From Gracilimonas sp035704785 (GTDB lineage Bacteria > Bacteroidota > Rhodothermia > Balneolales > Balneolaceae): a stretch of 39,861 nucleotides of DNA. The translations under genes were made by a program, and so were the position numbers. The notes beneath the pieces are model-generated. The model worked only from the letters and a program-made list of their open reading frames with translations. It had not been told where the DNA came from and searched no databases. Below are positions 24,874 through 33,931 of this stretch, in pieces. How positions within the stretch are numbered: the first letter of the stretch is position 1; each line of letters opens with the position of its first letter. Location: NCBI RefSeq assembly GCF_035704785.1, contig NZ_DASSWP010000090.1, positions 1 through 39,861 of the forward strand, in the 5' to 3' direction.

Positions 24874-25189
24874 TTTTACTTTAGATAATGCAACGGTTGA
24901 ATTGCTGAACAAACTCGCAGCCAAATTTTATGAGGGTAATAAATCCCAAACGGTTCGGGCTGCCTTGGAAAGCTTAGCAGCCCATCAAGGCCATGATGGT
25001 TGGGTTATTACGGGCTACACTACCACCAGAACTGATCATAATGTAAGTTGTCATTCATGTGGAGGCCAGTATTCAGAAGGGAATATTGTTTTCAAACCGG
25101 TTTTTGAAAAAGGAAACAGTCCGGCTGCTATAAGTCATATTCCCAAAGAAGAATGGATTGAATGTTCTGACTGTGTAGAAAGTATGTGA
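24860..25189 (+). CDS. Ribbon-helix-helix protein with Cys4 domain, putative metal sensor
   Basis: 109 aa. The N-terminus MKRLNFTLDNATVELLNKLA followed by NKSQTVRAALESLA is a ribbon-helix-helix DNA-binding domain (residues 1-42: strand, helix, turn, helix). The C-terminal part carries two CxxC pairs, C64/C67 (SCHSCGG) and C102/C105 (ECSDC), with nearby histidines H60 and H65, suited to binding Zn or a related metal. No NikR-type ACT domain is present. It overlaps the MerC gene by 14 bp, and a perfect 22-bp palindrome covers the operon promoter. Autoregulated, metal-responsive repression is inferred, not shown. Confidence 0.72.
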   Translation: MKRLNFTLDNATVELLNKLAAKFYEGNKSQTVRAALESLAAHQGHDGWVITGYTTTRTDHNVSCHSCGGQYSEGNIVFKPVFEKGNSPAAISHIPKEEWIECSDCVESM

Positions 25190-25215
25190 ATGCTTCAAAT
25201 CCGTTTTGTTTTAAC

Positions 25216-25248
25216 TTTGTGCTTTAAGTCCTAATCACGGTATATTTG
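25216..25248 (+). promoter_or_regulatory. Bacteroidota-type promoter of pyrC
   Basis: TTTG (25216-25219), a 21-bp spacer and TATATTTG (25241-25248) match the -33 TTTG / -7 TAnnTTTG promoter of Bacteroidota. The ATG of pyrC follows 30 bp downstream. Confidence 0.5.
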
Positions 25249-25278
25249 CGATCGAACTTTTAAGCCAAAATTACACCT

Positions 25279-26559
25279 ATGCTCCTCAAAAATGTAAAGC
25301 CCGTTAGTAACTCCCACAAAGGTAAAGATACCATGGATATCCGCATTGAGGAAGGCTCGATCAAAGAGATCGGTTCCGGGTTAAAAGCTAAAAAGGGGGA
25401 AGAGTCCCACGATCTCAAAGGCGTATACGTTTCACCGGGCTGGATGGATATGCATGTACACCTGCGTGAGCCGGGATTTGAGCATAAGGAAACTATTAAG
25501 ACCGGCTGCGATGCAGCAGCTTTTGGAGGCTTTACGGCTGTGGCTTGTATGCCAAATACCAAGCCGGCTACGCATACGCGTGATGTGGTAGAATACATCA
25601 TTAAGAAAGCTGAGAAATTACCAGTTGATGTACATCCGATCGCGTGTGTAACTAAAGAGCGTAAAGGGGAATCCATAGCAGAAATGGCAGACATGAAAGA
25701 AGGCGGGGCAGTGGCTTTCAGTGATGATGGTGATCCGGTTTATAACTCTCAGGTAATGCGGGTGGCACTGGAATATTCTTCTATGCTTGGAATGCCGATC
25801 ATAAACCATGAAGAGGATCTTGAGCTCTCGAGGCCAGGACATATGAATGAAGGTAAAGTTTCAACCCGGCTTGGTCTGGATGGAACACCCGGTATTGCAG
25901 AAGAGGTAATGATAGCACGTGATATTTTACTTGCCGAGTATACCGGCGGACATATTCATGTTGCTCATATCAGCACAAAGGAAGGTGTAGATTTGGTTCG
26001 AAAGGCAAAGAAGAAAGGGATCAAGGTAACCACTGAAGTTTGTGCCCACCATTTTGATCTGACGGATGAGGAGATCGATCGTACGAATTATGACACCAAT
26101 TTTAAAATGCATCCTCCGCTACGAACCCAAGAAGATGTAGATGCAATGGTTGAAGGCTTGGCAGATGGCACTATTGATGCCATTTGTACCGACCATGCAC
26201 CACACGCTATTGAGGAAAAAGAAGTAGAGTTTATTTATGCTCCTAACGGAATTATTGGGATGGAAACAGCTTGGTCAATCTCTAACAAGCGACTTTTTCA
26301 AACCAAGAAATTAGATCTGCAGCAGCTTATGGATAAGTTGGTCTATAAGCCACGTGAGATCCTGAATCTGGAGATCCCGGAAATAAAAGAAGGAGCCAGG
26401 GCTAACCTTACTTTTTTTAACACCGATGAAGAGTGGGTCTTTAGCCCAAAGAATGTGCGTTCCAAGTCCAAGAACTCACCTTATTTGAATGAGAAGCTGA
26501 AAGGTCGGGCGGTTGGAATTTATAATAAAGGTCAGCTGGTATTGAATGAGCTTCGATAA
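25279..26559 (+). CDS. pyrC: Dihydroorotase
   Basis: Zn amidohydrolase closing carbamoyl-aspartate to dihydroorotate in pyrimidine synthesis. 426 aa, class I length. Metal ligands H59 and H61 lie in DMHVHLREPG; substrate contacts in MPNTKPAT (91-98); further metal ligands in INHEEDL and HVAHIST; the catalytic Asp in TDHAPH. Aspartate at the second-metal position (SDDGDPV) instead of a carbamylated Lys is usual for this class. It overlaps tsaB by 14 bp, so the two genes are translationally coupled. A Bacteroidota-type promoter lies just upstream. Confidence 0.95.
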   Translation: MLLKNVKPVSNSHKGKDTMDIRIEEGSIKEIGSGLKAKKGEESHDLKGVYVSPGWMDMHVHLREPGFEHKETIKTGCDAAAFGGFTAVACMPNTKPATHTRDVVEYIIKKAEKLPVDVHPIACVTKERKGESIAEMADMKEGGAVAFSDDGDPVYNSQVMRVALEYSSMLGMPIINHEEDLELSRPGHMNEGKVSTRLGLDGTPGIAEEVMIARDILLAEYTGGHIHVAHISTKEGVDLVRKAKKKGIKVTTEVCAHHFDLTDEEIDRTNYDTNFKMHPPLRTQEDVDAMVEGLADGTIDAICTDHAPHAIEEKEVEFIYAPNGIIGMETAWSISNKRLFQTKKLDLQQLMDKLVYKPREILNLEIPEIKEGARANLTFFNTDEEWVFSPKNVRSKSKNSPYLNEKLKGRAVGIYNKGQLVLNELR

Positions 26560-27214
26560 ATTACTATCCATAGAGACTGCAACTGACATTTGCTCCGTTT
26601 GCTTTCAGGATGAAATGGGCGAGGTCCATGAAAAGAGGACCGAGCGGAAAGGGTCACACTCTGAGCTGTTGTTTTTGTTTGTAAGAGAGCTGATGGAAGA
26701 ACAAAACTTTAAAATGAATGATCTGGGTGCGGTATTGGTGAGTACCGGTCCAGGTTCTTACACCGGCCTGCGAATCGCAGCGAGTGGGGTAAAGGGGATG
26801 CTATTTGGCAGTGATGTCAAGGTTTTTGCAGGCAATACGCTGGCAGGGTTTGCTCAATCTATAGAAAAGGGAACTGTGCATGCAGTAATTAATGCCCGAA
26901 GGAAGCATTTGTATCATCAAAAATTTGAAAAAGATAAAACGTTGAACGCTATTTCTGAGCCCAGGATAATGGAATTGAAAGAGATAGAAAGTAAGCTTAG
27001 TCCTCTGGATCTTATGATCGGAACAGGAATTGATCGTTTGAGCAAAGAAAGCATGCAGGGTGTAATAACACTAGATCTTATAAATATATCTGGGAAGGGT
27101 CTGATCTCACTTTTCAACAGTTCAGTGAGGAATAACTTCTTTGCAGAAACAATAGCTGAGGATTTGGAGTCTAATTATTTGAATAGCAGCCAAGTGAATA
27201 ATACCTCGGTATAA
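26546..27214 (+). CDS. tsaB: tRNA threonylcarbamoyladenosine synthesis protein TsaB
   Basis: Scaffold partner of TsaD and TsaE in forming t6A37 on ANN-decoding tRNAs. 222 aa, ASKHA fold. The start LLSIETATDICSVCF and VLVSTGPGSYTGLRIAASGV (about 64-83) are the standard TsaB motifs; it lacks the metal-site histidines of TsaD, as expected. Length is near the family norm. The start lies inside the 3' end of pyrC. The C-terminal quarter is poorly conserved and could not be assigned to motifs. Confidence 0.9.
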   Translation: MSFDKLLSIETATDICSVCFQDEMGEVHEKRTERKGSHSELLFLFVRELMEEQNFKMNDLGAVLVSTGPGSYTGLRIAASGVKGMLFGSDVKVFAGNTLAGFAQSIEKGTVHAVINARRKHLYHQKFEKDKTLNAISEPRIMELKEIESKLSPLDLMIGTGIDRLSKESMQGVITLDLINISGKGLISLFNSSVRNNFFAETIAEDLESNYLNSSQVNNTSV

Positions 27215-27278
27215 TCATATTCAACATTGAGTGATAGAATCTGTATTTTGTGTCACTGAAAAACTATAAAAACAGCAT

Positions 27279-28124
27279 ATGTCCTGGTTTAAAAGAAAAG
27301 ACGAAAACATCCAAACAAACACCAAAAAAGAAATGCCGGAAGGTGTTTGGATCAAAGTGCCAACTACCGGTGAAACCATCCATAAGCGCGAGTTGGAGGA
27401 TAACCTCTGGGTAGACCCTTTAAGCGGATATCATTTCAGGATCGGAAGTGAGGAATACTTCAATATCATTTTTGATAATGGAAAATTCGAGGAATTAGGG
27501 CACGAGATTCAGCCTACAGATCCGCTGAAATTTGAAGACCGCAAAAAATATAAAGACCGCCTTAAAGAATATCAGAAAAAAACAGGTTTAAGTGACGCAG
27601 CGAGAGTAGGTGTTGGGAAAATGAACAAGTTGGATATTGTAGTAGCTTGCATGGATTTTTCTTTTATCGGCGGAAGTATGGGATCGGTTGTCGGTGAGCG
27701 ACTTGGAATTGCGATCGATCACGCAAGGGAGAACGGATTTCCTTTGATCATAATATCCCAGACCGGCGGTGCCCGCATGATGGAGAGTGTACTAAGCTTG
27801 ATGCAGATGGCTAAAACTGCAGCCAAACTGGCTCAGCTTGAAGAAGCAAAGGTGCCATATATATCTTATATGACAGACCCAACCACCGGTGGAGTAACAG
27901 CAAGCTATGCGATGCTGGGCGATTTCAATATTGCTGAACCCGGCGCTTTGATCGGATTTGCAGGCCCCCGGGTGATACGACAGACTATTGGCCGCGATCT
28001 TCCTGAAGGATTCCAGACGGCTGAATATCTATTGGAGCATGGATTTTTAGATTTCATTGTTCCACGAACCAAGATGAAAACAAAGCTTACCAAATTGTTG
28101 AAGCTGGTTCTTCATAAAAACTAA
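27279..28124 (+). CDS. accD: Acetyl-CoA carboxylase carboxyltransferase subunit beta
   Basis: With AccA, transfers the carboxyl group from biotin to acetyl-CoA to give malonyl-CoA. 281 aa. The crotonase-type core is intact: CMDFSFIGGSMGSVVGE, ISQTGGARMMES, TDPTTGGVTASYAMLGD and GALIGFAGPRVI. The N-terminal zinc finger, C-x2-C-x15-C-x2-C in E. coli, is present in outline (WIKVPTTG and LWVDPLSGYHFRIG), but the four Cys positions are V27, T30, D46 and S49, so zinc cannot be bound this way. This appears to be a lineage trait rather than damage, since the spacing is kept. It is followed by an 11-bp terminator hairpin. Confidence 0.95.
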   Translation: MSWFKRKDENIQTNTKKEMPEGVWIKVPTTGETIHKRELEDNLWVDPLSGYHFRIGSEEYFNIIFDNGKFEELGHEIQPTDPLKFEDRKKYKDRLKEYQKKTGLSDAARVGVGKMNKLDIVVACMDFSFIGGSMGSVVGERLGIAIDHARENGFPLIIISQTGGARMMESVLSLMQMAKTAAKLAQLEEAKVPYISYMTDPTTGGVTASYAMLGDFNIAEPGALIGFAGPRVIRQTIGRDLPEGFQTAEYLLEHGFLDFIVPRTKMKTKLTKLLKLVLHKN

Positions 28125-28146
28125 ATTTAAATTTAAAACCGACCCT

Positions 28147-28179
28147 GAAAAGAATGCTAATCGCGTTCTTTTCTTATAT
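28147..28179 (+). terminator. Terminator after accD
   Basis: GAAAAGAATGC (28147-28157) pairs fully, with one T-G, with GCGTTCTTTTC (28163-28173) around TAATC, followed by TTATAT. It lies 23 bp after the accD stop. Confidence 0.7.
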
Positions 28180-28196
28180 AAACCCAATTTTAAACT

Positions 28197-30371
28197 ATGA
28201 AAATACTAAAACTGTCCGTTTTAATTTTTGCGGTTTGTTCTGTGGCCGTTATTGCTCAGGATAAGAAGCCTATTGAATTCGAACATCTTTTTGATGGAAC
28301 ATTTTCAGAAGATGGAATCGAAAATATTCGGTGGATGAATAATGGAGAATACTATTCAGCCACCCGCGAAAATAAAATTATTCGATTCAATATTCTTAAT
28401 GGAACTGAACAAGTATTGTTTGACGGGGCTGATTTTGAAGGAAGTGACGGAAGCAGTCCTTTTAATGTCGAAGGCTATCAATTTTCAGCCGATGAGTCCA
28501 GATTGCTAATTAAAACAGATGTTGAACAGATCTGGAGAAGAAGTACCCGCGAAAATTATTATGTATATGATATTGCGGCTAATCGCCTTACCAAACTGAC
28601 ACAATCAGAAGAGAAGCAACAGTACGCTGAGCTTTCACCGGAGGGAGACAGAGCGGCTTTTGTGCAAGATAATAATTTGTTTTGGGTGGATCTAACTACA
28701 GGTAAAGAAACTCAGATTACAAATGACGGTGAGTTTAATAAAATTATAAACGGGGCATCTGATTGGGTTTATGAAGAGGAGTTTGGATTTGCTAAGGCAT
28801 GGTTTTGGTCACCAAATGGTGATAAGATCGCGTTCTATAAGTTTAATGAAGAGCGGGTAAAAGAATTTTTCATGACAGAGTGGGGTGAAATATATCCCGA
28901 GGCAGTAAAGTTTAAATACCCAAAAGCTGGGGAGGAAAATTCTATTGTATCCATTCATGTGTATGATCTTGATTCCGGTGAGACGGTAACAATGGATGTG
29001 GGAGAAGAGACGGATCAATATATTCCACGTGTTAACTGGACAAGAGACAACAACATACTGGCCATTAGCCGGATGAACCGCTTACAAAATAGACAAGAGT
29101 TGTTATTTGCTGATGCCTCAACGGGAACAACAGAAGTGATCATTTCTGAAGAAAGTGATACCTGGATCGATGTTCATGACAATCTGTACTTTTTACAGAA
29201 CGGAAAACAATTTATAACAACCAGTGAAAAAGACGGATATAACCATATATATCTTTACAGTATGGAGGGAGAAGAACTCCAGCAGGTGACAGAAGGAGAG
29301 TGGGATGTAACGAATTTTATAGGCCATGATGAAAGAAATTACCGCTTATATTTTGTAAGTACTGAAGAATCACCCCTTCAAAGACATCTTTACAGTGCCC
29401 GTGTGGATGGAGAAAGAAAACGAAAGTTAACTGAAGGAGAGGGCTGGCACACCATCAACATGAGCGGGGATTTTAAATATTTTATTGGCAGCTGGGGAGA
29501 CTATAATAAACCAACAGAAGTTGCACTTTATGGACAAGAGGGGCGAAAAATCCGAACCCTTGAAGCAAACTCTGACTTGTCTCAAACGCTGGAAGAATAC
29601 TCTTTTATTGAAAAAGAATTTATGACTCTGGATGTGAACGGATCAGCTTTAAATGCCTATATGATAAAACCGGCTGGTTTTGATTCAACTCAACAGTATC
29701 CTGTTTTGATGTATGTATATGGTGGTCCGGGAAGTCAGACAGTGACTCGCAATTTTGAAAGCGGAATTCGTCCGATGTGGCACCAATTTTTGGCAAATCA
29801 GGGATATATTATTGTTTCCGTTGACAACAGGGGAACCGGTGGACGAGGAAGTGATTTCAAAAAGCAGGTGTACAAAAAACTTGGACAGCTTGAAACAGCA
29901 GACCAAATTGAAGCTGCCAAGATCATTGCAGATCTTCCTTATGTAGATGAAGATCGTATCGGAATTTGGGGATGGAGTTATGGCGGATACATGTCGTCTT
30001 TAGTATTAGCAGAAGGTTCGGATGTTATTAGTACTGCCATCGCTATAGCTCCTGTAACAGACTGGCGCTTTTATGATACCATTTATACCGAACGGTTTAT
30101 GCAAACTCCCCGACAAAACCCTGAAGGATATGACAACGGTTCACCCCTAAAGAAAGCAAGCCAGATCGAAGGAAATTACCTGATAGTACATGGTACCGGA
30201 GATGATAATGTACACTATCAAAATACGATCGGGATGATCGATGCCTTAGTGGCAGCTGATGTTGACTTCGAGACGATGATCTATCCAAACAGAAACCATG
30301 GCATTTATGGCGGAAATACCCGACGCCATTTATACCGGTTGATGACTAATTTTATCCTTGAGAATCTATAA
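28197..30371 (+). CDS. Dipeptidyl peptidase IV-like serine peptidase (S9B)
   Basis: Exported exopeptidase releasing dipeptides, usually X-Pro, from peptide N-termini. 724 aa with a signal peptide (LSVLIFAVCSVAVIAQ, cleavage near 21). The N-terminal beta-propeller region (about 30-480) contains DWVYEEEFGF, the double-Glu motif that anchors the substrate N-terminus in DPP IV. The C-terminal alpha/beta hydrolase domain holds the catalytic Ser S594 in GWSYGGYM, Asp D669 in GTGDDNVHYQN, and His H701 in RNHGIYGG. All catalytic parts are intact. There is no lipobox or membrane anchor other than the signal, so periplasmic or secreted. Probably monocistronic. Confidence 0.94.
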   Translation: MKILKLSVLIFAVCSVAVIAQDKKPIEFEHLFDGTFSEDGIENIRWMNNGEYYSATRENKIIRFNILNGTEQVLFDGADFEGSDGSSPFNVEGYQFSADESRLLIKTDVEQIWRRSTRENYYVYDIAANRLTKLTQSEEKQQYAELSPEGDRAAFVQDNNLFWVDLTTGKETQITNDGEFNKIINGASDWVYEEEFGFAKAWFWSPNGDKIAFYKFNEERVKEFFMTEWGEIYPEAVKFKYPKAGEENSIVSIHVYDLDSGETVTMDVGEETDQYIPRVNWTRDNNILAISRMNRLQNRQELLFADASTGTTEVIISEESDTWIDVHDNLYFLQNGKQFITTSEKDGYNHIYLYSMEGEELQQVTEGEWDVTNFIGHDERNYRLYFVSTEESPLQRHLYSARVDGERKRKLTEGEGWHTINMSGDFKYFIGSWGDYNKPTEVALYGQEGRKIRTLEANSDLSQTLEEYSFIEKEFMTLDVNGSALNAYMIKPAGFDSTQQYPVLMYVYGGPGSQTVTRNFESGIRPMWHQFLANQGYIIVSVDNRGTGGRGSDFKKQVYKKLGQLETADQIEAAKIIADLPYVDEDRIGIWGWSYGGYMSSLVLAEGSDVISTAIAIAPVTDWRFYDTIYTERFMQTPRQNPEGYDNGSPLKKASQIEGNYLIVHGTGDDNVHYQNTIGMIDALVAADVDFETMIYPNRNHGIYGGNTRRHLYRLMTNFILENL

Positions 30372-30445
30372 TTAATACTTTTTATCCTAAATGCTAAACT
30401 GTGGACTCATTTTGGTATTCAGGATTAATCATTTAAAATTACCAA

Positions 30446-31441
30446 ATGCGCTTTGCCGATTACGCCAAAATTTATGTAACTGCCGGCCGTGGAGGAGATG
30501 GATCTCTACATTTTCGCAGAGAGAAGTATGTACCTAAAGGTGGTCCTGATGGGGGAGATGGAGGAAAAGGCGGTGACGTTAAACTGGTTGGCAACGAACA
30601 GTTAAATACCATCCTTGACCTAAGATACCGGAAATATATCAAAGCGTCACATGGTGATAATGGGGCAAAAAGCCGGAAGTCAGGAAAAGATGGCGAACCT
30701 GAGATCCTTGAAGTACCGCTTGGAACCGTGGTTTTTGATGCAGAAACCAAAGAGAGATTAGGCGAGATCACTGAGCATGAAGAAGAGCTGGTTATTGCTA
30801 AAGGCGGCAAGGGTGGGCTTGGAAACTGGCATTTTAAAAGCTCTACTAATCAGACACCGCAATTTGCTCAGGAGGGAAAACACGGAGAAGAACGGGTTGT
30901 TGAATTGGAATTAAAGCTTATTGCGGAAGTAGGCTTAGTGGGCTTTCCTAATGCCGGAAAGAGCACATTGCTTTCAACTCTTTCACATGCAAAGCCTAAG
31001 ATCGCTGATTATCCGTTTACTACCTTGGAGCCAAACCTTGGAGTAGTGAAGTTTTCAGATTACAGAAGTTTTGTAATGGCTGATATTCCCGGCATTATCG
31101 AAGAGGCTCATGAGGGTAAAGGTCTTGGGATCCAGTTTTTAAGGCATATCGAACGCAATAATGTTCTGCTGTTCATGGTAAGTGCCATGACGGATATTGA
31201 ATATGAGTATAAGGCGTTATTGAATGAGCTTAAGTCGTATCGCAAAGACCTGCTGGATAAGCCCAGAGTTTTGGCTATTACGAAGATGGATTTAAAACAA
31301 GACTTTAAGTTAGAAGAAGAACTTCACTTTGATGATGAAATTCCCGTTATTCCTATTTCGTCGGCTACCGGTCATGGTATCGATGAGCTTAGAGAGAAAC
31401 TTTGGGAATTGATTCAACATGTTAAAGAACAAGAAGCTTAG
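30446..31441 (+). CDS. obgE: Obg GTPase
   Basis: Essential GTPase involved in 50S subunit assembly and stress responses. 331 aa. The N-terminal glycine-rich Obg domain (1-158) contains AGRGGDGSLHFRREKYVPKG and GGDGGKGGDV. The G domain has GFPNAGKST (G1), the FTTLEP region (G2), ADIPGIIEEAHEGKGLG (G3) and TKMD (G4). It ends soon after the G domain, so the optional C-terminal OCT domain is absent, which is common outside Firmicutes. Its 3' end overlaps dprA by 23 bp, indicating a coupled operon. Confidence 0.95.
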   Translation: MRFADYAKIYVTAGRGGDGSLHFRREKYVPKGGPDGGDGGKGGDVKLVGNEQLNTILDLRYRKYIKASHGDNGAKSRKSGKDGEPEILEVPLGTVVFDAETKERLGEITEHEEELVIAKGGKGGLGNWHFKSSTNQTPQFAQEGKHGEERVVELELKLIAEVGLVGFPNAGKSTLLSTLSHAKPKIADYPFTTLEPNLGVVKFSDYRSFVMADIPGIIEEAHEGKGLGIQFLRHIERNNVLLFMVSAMTDIEYEYKALLNELKSYRKDLLDKPRVLAITKMDLKQDFKLEEELHFDDEIPVIPISSATGHGIDELREKLWELIQHVKEQEA

Positions 31442-32540
31442 GATACTTGTAGCACTCAGTATAATACCGGGGTTTGGGTGCCGTCGTGTTTTCAACCTTA
31501 TTAAACAACTTGACGACCCTGAAGAAATATTTGGTCTCAGCAAACGCAAGCTGAGGACGGTTGAAGGAATCGGTGAAGCATCTGCCCTTTCTCTACTTTC
31601 GTTTGATGACTGGGAAAAAGTAGATCAGATAATTACAGAAACTGAAAACAATGGGTCAAAGATCCTCACCCTGCTTGATCCTGAATACCCTCCACTTCTC
31701 AAACAAATATACGATCCTCCGGTTTTGTTTTGGTTAAAGGGAGATCCCGAAGCACTTTCAAAACCCGGAGTAGCTGTAGTTGGAACCCGAAATACTTCGG
31801 CATACGGGAGAAATATGGCAAAGAATTTAACGAAGGACTTGGCTGAACAAGGACTTTGCATTTTCAGTGGGCTGGCTTATGGAATTGATGCTATTGCTCA
31901 TAAAACTGCCCTTGAACATAATGCGCCAACAGTTGCAGTGTTGGGATCGGGGATAGATAATCTTTATCCAAAGAAAAATGCGGCCCTGGCTAATGAGATC
32001 GTAAAGTCAGGTGGCGCGGTAATTACCGAATACCCATTGGGGACTAATCCTGATGCAGGTAATTTCCCGGTTCGTAATCGTATTGTAAGCGGGATGAGTT
32101 TGGGTGTTTTGGTGGTTGAATCGGGTATTAAGGGTGGAAGTATGATCACCGCAGATCTGGGGCTTGATCAAAACCGGGAGGTATTTGCGGTTCCTCATCC
32201 GTTGGGAAATCCATCTGGAACCGGATGTAATTACCTGATAAAAAGAGGAGCGGCAAAGTTGGTGCAGACGGTGGATGATATATTGGTAGAATTACCAATA
32301 GATGCTTCAACAAAAGATAAAAATCCCATTCCTGAGGAATCAAAACCAAACTGGCAAGACAAAGAGCTTGATGATAGTTCGGTTAAGGTATGTGAAGCTT
32401 TAGAAGAGAAGGCTTACCAAATAGATGATCTGAGTGATAAAGTTGGTATCAATACCAGCCAGCTGTTAGTAGCCCTGCTACAGTTAGAAATGGAAGGCTT
32501 AGTTCAACAAAAAGCTGGAAAGATCTTTGAATTGAAATAA
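31419..32540 (+). CDS. dprA: DNA-processing protein DprA
   Basis: Loads RecA on incoming single-stranded DNA during natural transformation. 373 aa in three parts: an N-terminal helix-hairpin-helix/SAM-like region (about 1-70, with VEGIGEASALSLL), the Rossmann-like DprA core (about 75-290, with VAVVGTRNTSAYGR, IFSGLAYGIDAIAH, VAVLGSGIDNLYP and FPVRNRIVSGMS), and a C-terminal winged helix (about 315-373). The start lies within the last codons of obg. The presence of DprA fits transformability but does not prove it, since the gene is widespread. Confidence 0.94.
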   Translation: MLKNKKLRILVALSIIPGFGCRRVFNLIKQLDDPEEIFGLSKRKLRTVEGIGEASALSLLSFDDWEKVDQIITETENNGSKILTLLDPEYPPLLKQIYDPPVLFWLKGDPEALSKPGVAVVGTRNTSAYGRNMAKNLTKDLAEQGLCIFSGLAYGIDAIAHKTALEHNAPTVAVLGSGIDNLYPKKNAALANEIVKSGGAVITEYPLGTNPDAGNFPVRNRIVSGMSLGVLVVESGIKGGSMITADLGLDQNREVFAVPHPLGNPSGTGCNYLIKRGAAKLVQTVDDILVELPIDASTKDKNPIPEESKPNWQDKELDDSSVKVCEALEEKAYQIDDLSDKVGINTSQLLVALLQLEMEGLVQQKAGKIFELK

Positions 32541-32649
32541 ACCAATCTCGCGATCAGTTCAAAATAAGGTAAGGGATGCAGGCTTTATATATCTTACCAA
32601 TGAGGCGGAAGATCAACGCCAGTTTAATAAATATTAATGCCGGTCCCGG

Positions 32650-32722
32650 TTGGTTATGGTTATGCCATAAGCCAATAAAGTAGAGGACATTTCTTGGCTG
32701 GTTTCCCCGGAACCGGTTTTTT
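32650..32722 (+). terminator. Two hairpins, the second a rho-independent terminator, after dprA
   Basis: First hairpin: TTGGTTATGG (32650-32659) with CCATAAGCCAA (32665-32675), one bulged A. Second: CTGGTT (32698-32703) with AACCGG (32711-32716), 7-nt loop, followed by six T's (32717-32722). The T-run points with obg-dprA, though it lies about 160 bp after the dprA stop and directly abuts the 3' end of the convergent gene. Confidence 0.6.
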
Positions 32723-32727
32723 ATCTA

Positions 32728-33873
32728 TCAGGATTTATATCTGTAAATAGCAGCTAAACCGGAATTATTAGGTACTTCTGATTGTGGAAGTCCATATAAA
32801 GTACTTCCATTCTTTATCGCCGAAATAGCTGCATGGTTGATCAGGTCTACCGCTTCGCCATTCAACTTGTCAGATATTTCGACCTGATTTTTTTCGGTAT
32901 CAAAAATACCGTACTGATGAAATCCCATAGGTACAAACAAGGTATCTACTTTTCCGAAATATGCCCCTTTGACAATATCACTTACATCGGTTGAAATCAG
33001 TTCGCTGCCTTTTAGGTCATTAAAGCGTTCGATGTCGCTGAGTATTTCTTCTCGGAAATATGATTTTACGATCTCCCAGGATTCATTCTCAATTTCTTTA
33101 ATACTTTTGTTATCGTAATTCCCCGTGATAAAACTATCCAACACATTGAAGTACTTGTTTGCCTTCTTGTAATAGGATACCATTTTGTCTGGTCCTGCCA
33201 GCACAAGCGGGCCGTTTACATTCTTCAGGTATTTGGTAACCTTATTTTCAATATGTTTCAGAAACAGCTCAAGTTCTTTGTTGTTCTCGTCCATCTCGCC
33301 ACCCTGACCATGGAATACAGATCCGCCGCCACTTGCACCTGAATGATGCTGCATCGATGGTTCATGAACATGGTACTTGAGATGCTCTTCCATGCTTGTT
33401 GGAACACTTTCAAAGATCACCTGAGTAGTTTCATCCGGTGCAACCTTGAACATTTTCGTCTCATTTTGACTCAGCACCAACACGTGGTAATCGTTGTGGT
33501 GATTCTGTAATTCGAGCAGGGGAGTGATCAAAAAATTATCGGAGATGTAATAGTTTTCCTTTGGGCTGACCGGGATCTTGAAAAGGTCGAAATATTCTTC
33601 ATTGGCGTAGATCGCCAATCCTTTATCTTGGTGCAGCCAAAATTGATTTTCTTCCGTTTTTGTATAAACAGGTTTAAAAAGTTTATCAACCTTGTTTTCT
33701 TTCCACCCTTTTTCTACAAGTTCATTTTTAGCCTTTTGAATAATATTCTTAAGCCTTATTGAGTCTTGTTTACCTTCTTCTCCTTTTTTATGAGTGGGGA
33801 TAAAAATGGTGACATTTACGTCTTGGGTTTCATTAATAAGCTTTTCAATAGTTTCTCTGTTTACTACACTCAT
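32728..33873 (-). CDS. eRF1-like protein (baeRF / Balon-like hibernation factor candidate)
   Basis: 381 aa, soluble, no signal peptide. The arrangement follows bacterial archaeo-eukaryotic release-factor homologues: an N-terminal domain with VTIFIPTHKKGEEGKQDSIR (about 20-39), a central domain with FLITPLLELQNHHNDYHVLVLSQNETKMF, a His/Gly-rich loop (about 170-198, HHSGASGGGSVFHGQGG), and a C-terminal domain with PLVLAGPDKMVSYYKKANK. The GGQ hydrolysis motif of true eRF1 is not present, which argues against peptide release. A group of such proteins (Balon and relatives) occupies the ribosomal A site in dormant cells. That assignment is from family memory, not a search. A strong Shine-Dalgarno (GAAGGAGATATC) precedes the ATG, and a dyad lies upstream. 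Confidence 0.7.
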   Translation of the reverse strand: MSVVNRETIEKLINETQDVNVTIFIPTHKKGEEGKQDSIRLKNIIQKAKNELVEKGWKENKVDKLFKPVYTKTEENQFWLHQDKGLAIYANEEYFDLFKIPVSPKENYYISDNFLITPLLELQNHHNDYHVLVLSQNETKMFKVAPDETTQVIFESVPTSMEEHLKYHVHEPSMQHHSGASGGGSVFHGQGGEMDENNKELELFLKHIENKVTKYLKNVNGPLVLAGPDKMVSYYKKANKYFNVLDSFITGNYDNKSIKEIENESWEIVKSYFREEILSDIERFNDLKGSELISTDVSDIVKGAYFGKVDTLFVPMGFHQYGIFDTEKNQVEISDKLNGEAVDLINHAAISAIKNGSTLYGLPQSEVPNNSGLAAIYRYKS

Positions 33874-33931
33874 GATATCTCCTTCTTTTTGTATATGTGC
33901 TTTATGTACTCATACCAACATATATAAGCTG

